The position numbers were made by a program, and so were the translations under genes. Below are positions 25,594 to 33,904 of a stretch of 64,000 nucleotides of DNA, in pieces (positions within the stretch are counted from its first letter, which is position 1; each line of letters begins with the position of its first letter). The stretch comes from Oceanicaulis sp052055585. GTDB lineage: Bacteria; Pseudomonadota; Alphaproteobacteria; Caulobacterales; Maricaulaceae. The notes under the pieces are model-generated. The model saw nothing but the letters and a program-made list of their open reading frames with translations, made no database searches and was not told the origin of the DNA. The stretch spans positions 2,232,001-2,296,000 of the forward strand of contig NZ_CP170485.1 in assembly GCF_052055585.1 (NCBI RefSeq). The letters are read 5' to 3'.

Positions 25594-26304
25594 CTAGCCT
25601 TCAGCGCCGTCATAGACCGGATCCGCGACCAGTTTGTAGCCCGACCCGCGCACGGTCTGGATATAGAGGGGGGCCTTAGGGTCCGCCTCGATCTTGCGGC
25701 GAAGACGGGTGATCTGAACATCCACCGCCCGCTCGCCCGCGCCATTGGCGGCCTGTTCTGACAAGGACTGACGCGAGACCGCTTCGCCATTGGATTTGGC
25801 GAGCGCGGCCAGCAAGGCCGTCTCCCCACCGGTAAGGCGCACCGGCTTGCCATCCTCGCTGAGCTGGCCGCTCTCGATCTCGAAGCGCCATGGTCCGAAG
25901 GCGACGGCGGACGGCCCGCGCGTCTGCGGCAAGGCCCGGCGCAAAATGGCCTGCACCCGCAGCACCAGCTCTTCAGGCTCGAAAGGTTTGGCGAGATAGT
26001 CGTCCGCGCCCAGGCTCAAGCCCCGGATACGATCCTCGGGCTCGCCGCGCGCGGTGAGCAGCAGGATCGGCGTGGCGTCGGTCCGGCGCACGGTCTCGGT
26101 GACTTCAAACCCGTCTGCGCCCGGCATCATCACGTCCAGGATGATCAGGTCAAAGCGCATCTGCGCCAGAAGCGACAGCGCCTTCTTGCCATCACTGGCG
26201 GCGGTGACGCGCAACCCCCGACCGCGCAGGAACTTCGTCAGAAGATCGCGAATGCGGTCATCATCATCACAAACCAGAATATGGGCGGCGCGCGGGTCAG
26301 TCAT
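25594..26304 (-). CDS. OmpR-family response regulator
   Basis: A 236-residue two-domain regulator. The receiver has the acidic triad CDDDD, phospho-Asp in LIILDVMMPG, Thr in LLLTARGE and Lys in YLAKPFEP. The C-terminal winged helix ends with the typical RAVDVQITRLRRKIEADP and VRGSGYKLV. ATG 26304 is chosen because family homology begins there; the open frame continues upstream only as noise. It is co-transcribed with the EnvZ-like kinase. The target genes cannot be told from the sequence. Confidence 0.93.
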   Translation of the reverse strand: MTDPRAAHILVCDDDDRIRDLLTKFLRGRGLRVTAASDGKKALSLLAQMRFDLIILDVMMPGADGFEVTETVRRTDATPILLLTARGEPEDRIRGLSLGADDYLAKPFEPEELVLRVQAILRRALPQTRGPSAVAFGPWRFEIESGQLSEDGKPVRLTGGETALLAALAKSNGEAVSRQSLSEQAANGAGERAVDVQITRLRRKIEADPKAPLYIQTVRGSGYKLVADPVYDGAEG

Positions 26305-26366
26305 GACGCGAGCTTGCCCAAATCCGCAAGGTTTGACCAGTTGCCTGAGTGCGTCTGAAACGCTTG

Positions 26367-26669
26367 CTAATGCTTCTTGAACGGGGCGGAGATCGCCGTG
26401 CCCACAAGCGCCACGATAATGCGGGCGATCAGGGTGAAGAACAGCAGCAGAATCGCGCCTTCCTCGATCAGCAGATCCATCCAGACCTTGTAGCGAACCG
26501 GAATGTCGGGCCGCAAGATCAGCGCCTCGAAATCCTTGGCGCGTTGAACCAGCCAGTCCAATCCTTCGGGCCACAAAATGCCCATGCTGATCAGCATGAT
26601 GTAAGACAGGACGAATGACAGAAAAATCGTGAACGTCGCATTGGTGGCGCGCGCAAAGATCAGGCCCAT
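26367..26669 (-). CDS. Small two-TM membrane protein
   Basis: A 100-residue protein starting at ATG 26669, with GGAGG seven bases upstream. Two hydrophobic segments (TIFLSFVLSYIMLISMGILW and EGAILLLFFTLIARIIVALV) enclose a charged loop. I recognise no family. It lies 62 bases upstream of the OmpR-like regulator on the same strand. Confidence 0.65.
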   Translation of the reverse strand: MGLIFARATNATFTIFLSFVLSYIMLISMGILWPEGLDWLVQRAKDFEALILRPDIPVRYKVWMDLLIEEGAILLLFFTLIARIIVALVGTAISAPFKKH

Positions 26670-26850
26670 ACCGGCCTCCCTCAATCCAAGGCGTCTGCCT
26701 CCCCACGGGCGACGCGTCCGGACCCTAGCATCAGTCCGGGTCTATGCGCAGCCTATTTTAAGGTCTTGTTGACCTTTTAACCGGGAGAGCTCGCTGCCTG
26801 ACCGGCGCCCAGCCGCACCAAGACAGTACCTCGGCCACAGGCAAAACGTC

Positions 26851-26982
26851 TTACAGGATGAAGACAACGGCAATTATAGCCAACGCCACTGCCGCGCCAC
26901 CCATCGACAGATACAAGACATGTTCTTGCCAAGCCCGGCGCTCACCCTGGCGTGCTTCAGTTTTGTCTGCACGAATGGTCAT
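26851..26982 (-). CDS. 43-residue single-TM protein, possibly aa3-type oxidase subunit IV-like
   Basis: A short frame from ATG 26982 to TAA 26851, preceded by AAAGGAGG at ideal spacing. The product starts with a charged segment of about 22 residues (MTIRADKTEARQGERRAW) and ends in one hydrophobic helix (LYLSMGGAAVALAIIAVVFI). Size and topology fit the bacterial aa3-type cytochrome c oxidase subunit IV family, but no oxidase genes are near and the sequence match is loose. The remaining bases of the 26,670-27,070 gap hold nothing else I can identify. Confidence 0.5.
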   Translation of the reverse strand: MTIRADKTEARQGERRAWQEHVLYLSMGGAAVALAIIAVVFIL

Positions 26983-27070
26983 ATCGCCTCCTTTATGCTG
27001 ATAAAACGTCAGCTAGGGCGATAAGTTCCACTCTCAAGGCTTAGCGGACCCGGAATTCTCCATCCCGGTT

Positions 27071-30000
27071 CTACAGACGTTGAACGTGCGACAAGCCGTC
27101 GAGTGCGTTGACAAGCGCGTTCAATTCGACCGGCTTGCTGAAATAGCCTTCAACGTCCAAGGCCTTTACACGCGCACGGGTTTCAACCGTAGCGTCCGCG
27201 CTCACCACATAGACCGGTATGCGGGACTCTCCCGCCTCTCCGGACCGGATGCGACGGATCGCTTCCTCACCGCCCATGCCCGGCATGTGCAGGTCCATCA
27301 GAACCGCGTCGAACTGTCCCTTCTGCAACAGATCCAGCGCTTCACCGCCACTGGCGGCGACGACGGGCTCGAACCCGCCCTGCCGGACCATTTCAGCGGT
27401 CACGTCGCGATTGACCTGCTGGTCGTCAACGACCAGCACGCGCTTGTCCCGGCGTGTTGCAGCAGTCGTGCGGCCGAGCGCGGCCGGAACGGTCTCACGG
27501 GCGGCGTCGGGATCCGCATCCGGAGCCAGCACTTCAAACCAGAAACAGGCGCCTTCCCCGACCCGCGAAGACACGCCGATCTGCCCGCCCATCAGGATGA
27601 CCAGCTCGCGAGCAATCGCCAGCCCCAGACCCGAGCCTTCATGGCTGCGCGAATGAGACATGTCCGCCTGCTCAAACCGGCCGAAGACACGCTTCTGAAC
27701 GCTTTCGCTCAACCCCGGGCCCGTATCATACACCGATACCCGCATCATGCCTTGTTCGGTCGGCCCGGCCTCGACCCGCACTTCGCCCACATCGGTGAAC
27801 TTGATGGCGTTGCCCAGAAGATTGCTCAACACCTGCCGCAAGCGGTTCGCATCGATCATCGCCAGCGCAGACAGTTGCGGGTCAACGGTCAGCCGGAGCG
27901 GGAGTTTCTTGCGCTCGGCTTCAGGCGCGTGGGCCTGCACGGTTTCCTCAATGACCTCAGCCGGGCAGGTCGGACGTTTGACCAGCTTAAGCTTGCCCAC
28001 CTCGATCTTGGACAGATCCAGAATGTCCTCGATGATGGAGAGCAGAGCGCGGCCCGACGACCGGATCGTCTGGACAAATTCCTTCTGACGATCATCCAGA
28101 TCGGTCAACGCCAGCAACTGGGCTATGCCCAGCACGCCATTGAGCGGCGTGCGGATTTCGTGACTCATATTGGCGAGGAATTGCGACTTCGCCTCGCTCG
28201 CCGCTTCAGCGCGCGCCAGGGCGCCCTTCAGGGTGTCTTCGGCCAGCTTCTGCTGGGTCAGATCCTCGACAATGCCGATCATGCGGATGGGGCGATCATG
28301 CTCATCGCGATCCACGACCCGGATGAACACCTTGATCCAGACCGTCTGGCCGCCTGAGTTGATGATGCGGTGTTCGAGAACCAGTTGCTCCTGTTCGCCC
28401 GTGAGCAGGACCTGAGCCAGCTTGTGAACCTCATCACGATCCTCGGGATGCGTAAAATGAACGAGGCGCTCGACATTGGCCTCCTCAAACGCCAGCCCGG
28501 GCTGTCCCAGGATCGAGGCCAGGGTCGCATCCATGCGCAAGACCCCGCTATGGGCCTCAAGCTCCCACACGCCAAGCCCCGCGACGCGCAGCGCCATCTG
28601 GGCGCGCAAGCCGGCCTGACGGGCCTCCTGCTCGATTCTCAGTTTTTCGGTGATGTTGCGCAGGGTGCCGGAGATCCGTTCCGGACGACCTTCGGCGTCG
28701 CAAAGAACCTCGCCCACCCCTTCGATCCAGAGGTAATGGCCGCCCTTGTGGCGTAATCTGAACACCAGATTCTGCTTGTGCGGCCCCGGCTCCCCCGGCT
28801 CGATGACCGGGTCCCGCAGGGTTTTCTGGACCGAGGAGAGGTCATCGGGATGCACGGCTTCCAGAAAGTCGGAAATCTTGCGCACGCCGGACGGCTGGGG
28901 ATTGCCCGTCATATGGTAATAGCCGGGCGAGGCGAACAGCCGGTCGGTTTTGAAGTCGAGGTCGAAGACCGCCAGGTCCGAGCCCTTGATCGCCAGCTCA
29001 TACAGCCGGCGATGTTCGTTGGCTTCCTGCTCGGCCTTGCGCAAGGGGGTCTGGTCTGCGGCGATCCCGGTCAGTTCCAGAGGGCGGCCGGTTTCATCGC
29101 GGCGGATAATCGCGCCATCCACCTGAAGCCAGAGCACCTCCCCGTCCGGCCGGATCACACGGTGCGCAACGCTGAGCCGTCCATCCTCGGAATCCAGGGT
29201 CGCCGCCAGCTTCTCGGCCACATCCTCGCGATCCTCACCCACCATCAGTGCCTGCATATCTGCAAGTGGAAGCGGTTTGTCCTCCAGGTCCGGACGCCCC
29301 AGCAGGTCCGCGAAGCGCTTGTCGAGAAAGATGGTTTCGTCTCCAACCGTGTACCACCAACGGCCCATGCGGGCGCTGTTGACGGCCACTTCGGCGGTCA
29401 GCCGGGCCTTGAGGGCGCGAGACTCCGCATCCGCAATCTCGCTGACATCCACGAGCGTGCCGACCATGCGGCGCGGCGCGCCGACATCAACCTTTTCCGC
29501 CTGACCGTGGGATTCCACATAGAGCCAGCGACCATCCGTATGGCGCACGCGCAACCGCTCCCGCAGCGGCGTACCGGTCTCCAGATGCCGCCAGATCGCG
29601 GTCTGATAGCGATCACGGTCACTCGGATGCATGAAATCCAGCCCCGCCTTCGAGGTCGGCGGCTGATAGGTTTCCGGCAAACCCATGATGTCCAGCAGGC
29701 GTTTGGACCAGTACAGGGTCTCTTCGTCGGCATTCCACTCCCAGATGCCCGCGCCAGTGCCTTCAATGGCCAGCGCGTAGCGCGATTCCGACTTTTCAAG
29801 CCGCGCCTGGGTCGCCTTGGCGGCCTCGTCCAGTCGCCGCGCCTTGATGAAGGCCCCGATGGTGCTGGTCAGCGGCGTCAGAAAGTGCGCCAGCGCCGGG
29901 TCATACCCGCCCTCGCGATTGGCCACGCCGGCAATGCCCAGAAGCTCATCCCCGCTCATCAGGGGCAAGCCCAGAAAGGCGGTCATCGGAGGGTGCCCGG

Positions 30001-30388
30001 GCGGCAGGTTCACATCAAGCTTTCCGCCCTCGGCGCCGTTGGCGATCACCGGCCGTGAATCCTTGAGAATCCGGGCGAACAACAACCTGGTGTTGACGAA
30101 CTCCATCACCCCTTCGCGGCCCGATTGCTGATAGAGCGCGCGGGAGGCCGGATCCCAGCTGATATCGGTCATCGCCCAGGAGCGGAGCCAGGGATTGATC
30201 CCGTCCCCCTCGCCAACCACTTCCCCGACAAAGCCGTATTCGGAGCCTGTGATCTCGAGCAGGATGGCCAGTAGCCGGTTGAACGAATCATAGGCGGACT
30301 GCTCACCGCCAATATAAATGGCCTGAACATCTGAAATCGCTTCCAGAAGCTGGCGACTTCTAGCGTCCGAAATCATGTCACGCGCCAT
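27071..30388 (-). CDS. Hybrid sensor histidine kinase: GAF, four PAS domains, receiver
   Basis: A 1105-residue soluble hybrid kinase with no TM segment. A GAF domain occupies about 10-190, followed by four PAS domains of the PAS_3 type (about 205-325, 330-450, 465-590 and 600-715), recognisable by HPSDR/HPDD/HPEDR motifs and their PAC ends. The phosphoacceptor is in NMSHEIRTPLNGVLG (about 742), the N box is LRQVLSNLLGNAIKFT, and the C-terminal receiver (about 980-1100) has VVDDQ and LMDLHMPGM. It has no HPt domain, so phosphate must pass to a separate partner. The gene stands alone, and the signal is unknown; GAF/PAS suggests an internal or redox/light cue. Confidence 0.93.
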   Translation of the reverse strand: MARDMISDARSRQLLEAISDVQAIYIGGEQSAYDSFNRLLAILLEITGSEYGFVGEVVGEGDGINPWLRSWAMTDISWDPASRALYQQSGREGVMEFVNTRLLFARILKDSRPVIANGAEGGKLDVNLPPGHPPMTAFLGLPLMSGDELLGIAGVANREGGYDPALAHFLTPLTSTIGAFIKARRLDEAAKATQARLEKSESRYALAIEGTGAGIWEWNADEETLYWSKRLLDIMGLPETYQPPTSKAGLDFMHPSDRDRYQTAIWRHLETGTPLRERLRVRHTDGRWLYVESHGQAEKVDVGAPRRMVGTLVDVSEIADAESRALKARLTAEVAVNSARMGRWWYTVGDETIFLDKRFADLLGRPDLEDKPLPLADMQALMVGEDREDVAEKLAATLDSEDGRLSVAHRVIRPDGEVLWLQVDGAIIRRDETGRPLELTGIAADQTPLRKAEQEANEHRRLYELAIKGSDLAVFDLDFKTDRLFASPGYYHMTGNPQPSGVRKISDFLEAVHPDDLSSVQKTLRDPVIEPGEPGPHKQNLVFRLRHKGGHYLWIEGVGEVLCDAEGRPERISGTLRNITEKLRIEQEARQAGLRAQMALRVAGLGVWELEAHSGVLRMDATLASILGQPGLAFEEANVERLVHFTHPEDRDEVHKLAQVLLTGEQEQLVLEHRIINSGGQTVWIKVFIRVVDRDEHDRPIRMIGIVEDLTQQKLAEDTLKGALARAEAASEAKSQFLANMSHEIRTPLNGVLGIAQLLALTDLDDRQKEFVQTIRSSGRALLSIIEDILDLSKIEVGKLKLVKRPTCPAEVIEETVQAHAPEAERKKLPLRLTVDPQLSALAMIDANRLRQVLSNLLGNAIKFTDVGEVRVEAGPTEQGMMRVSVYDTGPGLSESVQKRVFGRFEQADMSHSRSHEGSGLGLAIARELVILMGGQIGVSSRVGEGACFWFEVLAPDADPDAARETVPAALGRTTAATRRDKRVLVVDDQQVNRDVTAEMVRQGGFEPVVAASGGEALDLLQKGQFDAVLMDLHMPGMGGEEAIRRIRSGEAGESRIPVYVVSADATVETRARVKALDVEGYFSKPVELNALVNALDGLSHVQRL

Positions 30389-30556
30389 TCAACGGTTCCC
30401 CATCCGGGTTCAGGCAGGATTGCTACCATGACTTAAGGGTGTCAATGACTGGTGAACCAGACGCCATCAGCCTTTCTCTCCGACGCGCATCGCGCTATAT
30501 CCGCTAGCGGATGCGCCAAGCGCGCACGCTCAAGTTTCTCGAGAAGGACCCGTCCC

Positions 30557-30637
30557 ATGGCAGCTATTGTCGCCCTCGGCCTCGCTTTCGGCGTTTTCGC
30601 GATCCTGAACCTGATCGACAACAAGCGTCTGGACTAG
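30557..30637 (+). CDS. 26-residue membrane microprotein
   Basis: ATG 30557 to TAG 30637, preceded by GAGAAGG at about 30541-30547. The product is one hydrophobic helix (IVALGLAFGVFAILNLI) with a charged DNKRLD tail. It sits 39 bases upstream of the antiporter gene on the same strand, which makes a helper role or a leader peptide possible. Without comparison it remains a prediction. Confidence 0.45.
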   Translation: MAAIVALGLAFGVFAILNLIDNKRLD

Positions 30638-30676
30638 GGCTCTCGCGGGCCTCGCCCGCCAGAGACGCAGGTCTTT

Positions 30677-31681
30677 ATGCCTGACATTCTTCTGTTCAGC
30701 CTGATGGTGCTCGGCGGCATCGTCGTCCTTCTGACGGGCGGCGATATCTTGGTGCGTGGCGCGACTGCGCTCGCCAGCAAGGCCGGGGTTCCGCCGCTTC
30801 TGGTCGGGCTCACCATTGTCGCCTTCGGCACCAGCGCACCGGAAATGGTGGTCAGCGCCGCCGCCGCGGTTGAAGGCGCGCCCGGTCTCGCCATCGGCAA
30901 TATTGTCGGCTCCAACATCGCCAACGTGCTTCTGGTGCTGGGCTTGCCCGCCCTTCTCGCGCCCATCGCGTCCTCGGCGACCGGCGTCAAGCGCAACGCC
31001 CTGATCGCTCTGGGCTTCACCGCCCTGTTCATCGCCCTGTGCCTGGACGGCGCGCTCTCGCTGACCGACGGCGGCATTCTGGCGGCCGGCATAGTCGGCT
31101 ATATCGGCTTCCTGGCGCTGACCGCAAAATCTCACAGCGACGATCCGATGATCGCCGAGCTGACCGATATCGAGCATATGGACGGCCTGCCGAAGAAGGC
31201 GCCCATGGTGGCGTTGTTCCTTCTGGGCGGTCTGGTGATGCTGCCTGTCGGCGCCCAGCTCATCGTGGATGGCGGCGTGGGCATCGCCGCTCTGTTCAAT
31301 GTGCCCGACGCCGTGATCGGCCTGACCATCCTGGCGTTCGGCACCTCCCTGCCCGAACTCGCCACTGCGCTCGTCGCGGCCTTGCGCAAGCAGGCGGAAA
31401 TGGCGATCGGCAATGTGGTCGGCTCCAACATCTTCAATATCAGCGCCGTGGGCGGGATCACCGGCATTGCAGCCAGCTTTGCAACGGGCCAGCCCGCGCC
31501 GGTAGACGCCCAGTTCATCCAGCTGGATTTCTGGGTGATGACGGTCTCCGCGCTCGCCATTCTGGGCTTCGCTGTGCTGCGCCGCCCCATCGGCCGCGTG
31601 TCCGGTCTGATCATGACGCTGGCCTATATCGGCTATCTGGCCGTGCTGGTGCTCAAGAACCCGCTGACGATCCCGGCCTGA
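30677..31681 (+). CDS. CaCA-family calcium/sodium antiporter (YrbG-like)
   Basis: A 334-residue integral membrane exchanger. The two inverted alpha repeats are clear: GLTIVAFGTSAPEMVVSAAA near residue 45 and GLTILAFGTSLPELATALVA near 215, each followed by a GNIVGSN/GNVVGSN motif. These glutamates and asparagines bind the exchanged cations. Ten hydrophobic segments are expected, and a short charged loop (residues about 150-175) separates the halves. It exports Ca2+ in exchange for Na+ or H+. It converges on the EF-hand gene. Confidence 0.93.
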   Translation: MPDILLFSLMVLGGIVVLLTGGDILVRGATALASKAGVPPLLVGLTIVAFGTSAPEMVVSAAAAVEGAPGLAIGNIVGSNIANVLLVLGLPALLAPIASSATGVKRNALIALGFTALFIALCLDGALSLTDGGILAAGIVGYIGFLALTAKSHSDDPMIAELTDIEHMDGLPKKAPMVALFLLGGLVMLPVGAQLIVDGGVGIAALFNVPDAVIGLTILAFGTSLPELATALVAALRKQAEMAIGNVVGSNIFNISAVGGITGIAASFATGQPAPVDAQFIQLDFWVMTVSALAILGFAVLRRPIGRVSGLIMTLAYIGYLAVLVLKNPLTIPA

Positions 31682-31724
31682 GCCGGCGAAGTCAGCGGCG
31701 TTGCCCCCCTGTCCTGACTGCCTG
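31682..31724. other. Antiporter 3' flank
   Basis: The gap from 31,682 to 31,997 holds no gene. It contains the candidate minus-strand RNA and its terminator (31725-31870) and a bidirectional terminator (31925-31952), listed separately. The remaining bases show nothing. Confidence 0.5.
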
Positions 31725-31759
31725 AAAAAAAATGGCCGGCTGCGCGAGGCAACCGGCCA
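31725..31759 (-). terminator. Rho-independent terminator with T8 (minus strand)
   Basis: On the minus strand, the stem of 31759-31753 with 31739-31733 (7 bp plus a 3-bp inner stem across one mismatch) is followed directly by eight Ts (31732-31725). Confidence 0.85.
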
Positions 31760-31866
31760 GATGGGAAGGTTCATCCGCCTTGCGGCGGGCGCTCGGGGAG
31801 GAGCGAGGATCACTCTCATCCCGCCCTGTGACCTGAAAAGGACCGCAAAAGGGAAAGGTCAGGGCG
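31725..31866 (-). ncRNA. Candidate structured sRNA with CUCCUCCCC loop
   Basis: Reading the minus strand, four hairpins follow each other over about 140 nt. First, CGCCCTG-ACCT pairs with AGGT-CA-CAGGGCG (31866-31856 with 31834-31822, two-base bulge). Second, CGCTC/GAGCG (31805-31790) exposes CTCCTCCCC. Third, CCGCC/GGCGG closes a GCAA tetraloop (31788-31775). Fourth, TGGCCGG/CCGGCCA with a TGC/GCA inner stem (31759-31733) is followed by T8. The compact chain of hairpins with a canonical terminator and an anti-Shine-Dalgarno loop fits the CUCCUCCC-loop sRNA class. No promoter is clear; it may be processed from the EF-hand transcript or have an unfamiliar promoter. Confidence 0.6.
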
Positions 31867-31924
31867 TGAATGGGGCTGCTTCGCCGCAAGTCTGTCAGGA
31901 CGTTCATCAGCCCGAAAACAAACA

Positions 31925-31952
31925 GGGCCGGTCGCGGAGCGACCGGCCCTTT
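31925..31952. terminator. Terminator downstream of the EF-hand gene
   Basis: An 11-bp perfect stem, GGGCCGGTCGC (31925-31935) with GCGACCGGCCC (31939-31949), has a 3-base loop. TTTG follows on the plus strand, and TGTTTGTTTTC on the minus strand, where it would end the EF-hand transcript. Confidence 0.75.
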
Positions 31953-31997
31953 GTGCACGTTGGGGGACGTGCGGAGGGTGTGAAGCGCAGTTCGAGC

Positions 31998-32258
31998 TTA
32001 GTGCTCTTCGCCGTGCTCTTCAGCCGGCAGGGTTGCTGCCCAGGCTTCGAACTCGGCTTGGTCAAGGCCGCCGTCAGCGTTGACGTCGAAAGCGGCGAAT
32101 TCGTCTTCGGTCAGTTCCGGCGCAACAGCTTGCGCTTCGGACAGGGTGATCACGCCGTCGCCATCGGTGTCGACGGTGTCGAACATCGGGGCTTCAGCGA
32201 AGGCAGCGCCTGCAAAGGCAGCGGCAGCGATCGTGGAAATCAGAACTTGGCGTTTCAT
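31998..32258 (-). CDS. Small secreted EF-hand calcium-binding protein
   Basis: An 86-residue protein with a signal peptide (MKRQVLISTIAAAAFAGAAFA). Two EF-hand loops follow: DTDGDGVITLSE and DVNADGGLDQAE. Position 12 is Glu in both, as needed to bind Ca2+. It ends in a histidine/glutamate-rich tail. It is probably periplasmic. It lies opposite a Ca2+ antiporter gene, a suggestive but unproven link in calcium handling. Confidence 0.85.
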   Translation of the reverse strand: MKRQVLISTIAAAAFAGAAFAEAPMFDTVDTDGDGVITLSEAQAVAPELTEDEFAAFDVNADGGLDQAEFEAWAATLPAEEHGEEH

Positions 32259-32437
32259 CAGTCTCTCTCCTTGCTCTAGGCCAGTTCCGACAGGCGTCTG
32301 AGGGCCGCCTCGTCGTCTGGCAGGATTGAATATGATGGGCGCTTGTGTCCGCAGATGGTCGAAATCAGGGAAATCTGGAGAGTTTTTAACGGCGGCTTCC
32401 CGCCGGAAAACTGGCGGAATTGTGAACTTCTGTTCAT

Positions 32438-33022
32438 TCAGGGCGCTGGCGCGAGGTGGGTCACCTTGGTCTGGAAGGCGTCTTCATTGCCTTCAAGGAT
32501 CAACGGGAAGGCGCGTGCAATGGCGTCCAGAAGCGGGCCCAGCCATTCGCCCTCGGCCTTGGAGAAATCGCCCAGCACCCAGTTTGTGACCTGGTTCTTG
32601 TCGCCGGGATGGCCAATGCCGATACGCCCGCGTTTGAAATCGCCCTCGATATGCGCCTTGGTGGAGCGCAGGCCGTTATTGCCCGCATGCCCGCCGCCGG
32701 TCTTCAGCCGGAACTTGCCCGGCGCGAGATCCAGCTCGTCATGGAAGACCACGATCTTGTCCGCATCGATCTTGTAAAAGCGCGCCGCCTCGGCCACCGC
32801 GCGACCGGACTCATTGTAAAAGGTCTGGGGCTTGAGCAGCAGCACCTTCTTGGGCCCCTGCCCCGTCTCCACCACGCCCTCGACGGTCTGCCCCGAGAAG
32901 CGCGACTTCCAGGGTCCCAGCCGCCAGTCCTCGGCGATAGCGTCGAGCGCCATGAAACCCACATTGTGACGGTTGCCGGCGTATTTGCCGCCCGGATTGC
33001 CCAATCCAACGATCAGATGCAT
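32438..33022 (-). CDS. pth: Peptidyl-tRNA hydrolase
   Basis: A 194-residue esterase that releases peptides from prematurely dropped peptidyl-tRNA. The start MHLIVGLGNPGGKYAGNRHN contains the catalytic His and Asn; DELDLAPG and GGHAGNNGLRS hold the remaining active-site residues. ATG 33022 starts the homology; the upstream in-frame extension overlaps the terminator after rplY. It lies downstream of rplY on the same strand, a common order in proteobacteria (rplY-pth). Confidence 0.95.
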   Translation of the reverse strand: MHLIVGLGNPGGKYAGNRHNVGFMALDAIAEDWRLGPWKSRFSGQTVEGVVETGQGPKKVLLLKPQTFYNESGRAVAEAARFYKIDADKIVVFHDELDLAPGKFRLKTGGGHAGNNGLRSTKAHIEGDFKRGRIGIGHPGDKNQVTNWVLGDFSKAEGEWLGPLLDAIARAFPLILEGNEDAFQTKVTHLAPAP

Positions 33023-33040
33023 GGCGCGCTCCACAAATGA

Positions 33041-33077
33041 AAAAGGCGGCCGGGACAAGGTCCGCCAGCCGCCTTTT
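33041..33077 (-). terminator. Terminator between rplY and pth
   Basis: GGCGGC (33045-33050) pairs with GCCGCC (33068-33073), extended by A4/T4. Read on the minus strand it ends in TTTTTC, so part of the rplY transcripts would stop before pth. Confidence 0.7.
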
Positions 33078-33105
33078 AAGTCCGTTTGGGACAATGGGAA
33101 GAGGA

Positions 33106-33735
33106 TTAGTCCTCTTCGCCCTCGCCCTCGGCTTCTTCGCCTTCGCCGGCTTCATCGTCGCTCGCACGCGCTGCGCGGGAGTTCTGGATGGTGGCGATGG
33201 TGAAGTCGCGGTCGGTGATCGCCGGGGTGACGCCTTCCGGCAGGGTCACGGACGAAATGTGGATGGAGTCACCGATGTCGTAACCGGACAGGTCCACATC
33301 GATCTGGTCCGGAATGGAGCCAGCCGGCACGTTCACTTCCACGGCATGACGCACAACGTTCAGAACGCCGCCGCGCTTCAGGCCCGGAGACTTCTCGTCA
33401 TTGTGGAAGTGCACGGTCACTTCAACGGTGATGATGGTGTTTTCATCAACGCGCTGGAAGTCGATGTGCACCGGCTCGTCACGAACCGGGTGGAATTGCA
33501 CGTCACGGGTCAGCACGGACTGCTTTTCACCCTTGTGATCAATGGTGATCATCTGGGCGAGGAATTTGCCCGAATTGATCGCTTTGACCACTTCGTTGTT
33601 TTTCAGCGCAATTGCGACGGGACCTTTGTCACCGCCATAAAGAACGCCCGGCACAAAGCCATTGCGGCGGGTCTCACGTGAGCCGCCAGTACCCGTGCGC
33701 TCGCGCACTTCGACGGAGAGAACAATATCGCTCAT
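33106..33735 (-). CDS. rplY: 50S ribosomal protein L25 (CTC form)
   Basis: A 209-residue long-form L25 that binds 5S rRNA. The N-terminal L25 domain (about residues 1-95) has TGTGGSRETRRNGFVPGVLYGG and HIDFQRV; the C-terminal TL5/CTC beta domain (about 100-190) has PGLKRGGVLNVVRH and the ending ITLPEGV-like block. The last 20 residues are acidic (EGEEAEGEGEED). The CTC form is linked with stress tolerance in Bacillus. It lies between prs and pth, all on the minus strand. Confidence 0.95.
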   Translation of the reverse strand: MSDIVLSVEVRERTGTGGSRETRRNGFVPGVLYGGDKGPVAIALKNNEVVKAINSGKFLAQMITIDHKGEKQSVLTRDVQFHPVRDEPVHIDFQRVDENTIITVEVTVHFHNDEKSPGLKRGGVLNVVRHAVEVNVPAGSIPDQIDVDLSGYDIGDSIHISSVTLPEGVTPAITDRDFTIATIQNSRAARASDDEAGEGEEAEGEGEED

Positions 33736-33767
33736 GGTCCGGTCCCATACGAAATCGGTTTAAACGC

Positions 33768-33793
33768 AAGCGCCGCCGGTTTTGGCGGCGCGC
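33768..33793 (-). terminator. Probable terminator of prs
   Basis: GCGCCGCC and GGCGGCGC (about 33771-33792) form an 8-bp stem with a 6-base loop. Reading the minus strand, TTGCGTTT follows, a weak T-tract. It lies between prs and rplY. Confidence 0.5.
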
Positions 33794-33904
33794 GCTTCGT
33801 TCAGTCCGTTACAGACTGAGTAAGAACTTTCGAGCCGCGGGCTATAGCGGAAGCTTGCGGGGAGCGCAAGCGATCCGCTGACTCTTCCGCGGCCCGTCTC
33901 CAGC

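Noticed and set aside
24084..25679. A 531-codon open frame over the EnvZ-like kinase
   Set aside because: It overlaps two genes with clear domains on other frames, and its product has no domain or plausible start site.
27080..30058. Two open frames of more than 420 codons antisense to the hybrid kinase
   Set aside because: The kinase has PAS, HisKA, HATPase and receiver motifs in order; the antisense frames have low-complexity content typical of GC-rich shadows.
31867..31915. Resemblance to the SRP RNA core (GCGGCGAAGCAGCCCC on the minus strand)
   Set aside because: The required GGAA tetraloop and paired GUCAGG strand are not in place, so it is not an SRP RNA.
31692..31958. An 88-codon open frame on the minus strand after the EF-hand gene
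   Set aside because: It runs through two terminator hairpins and the candidate sRNA and has no plausible protein features.
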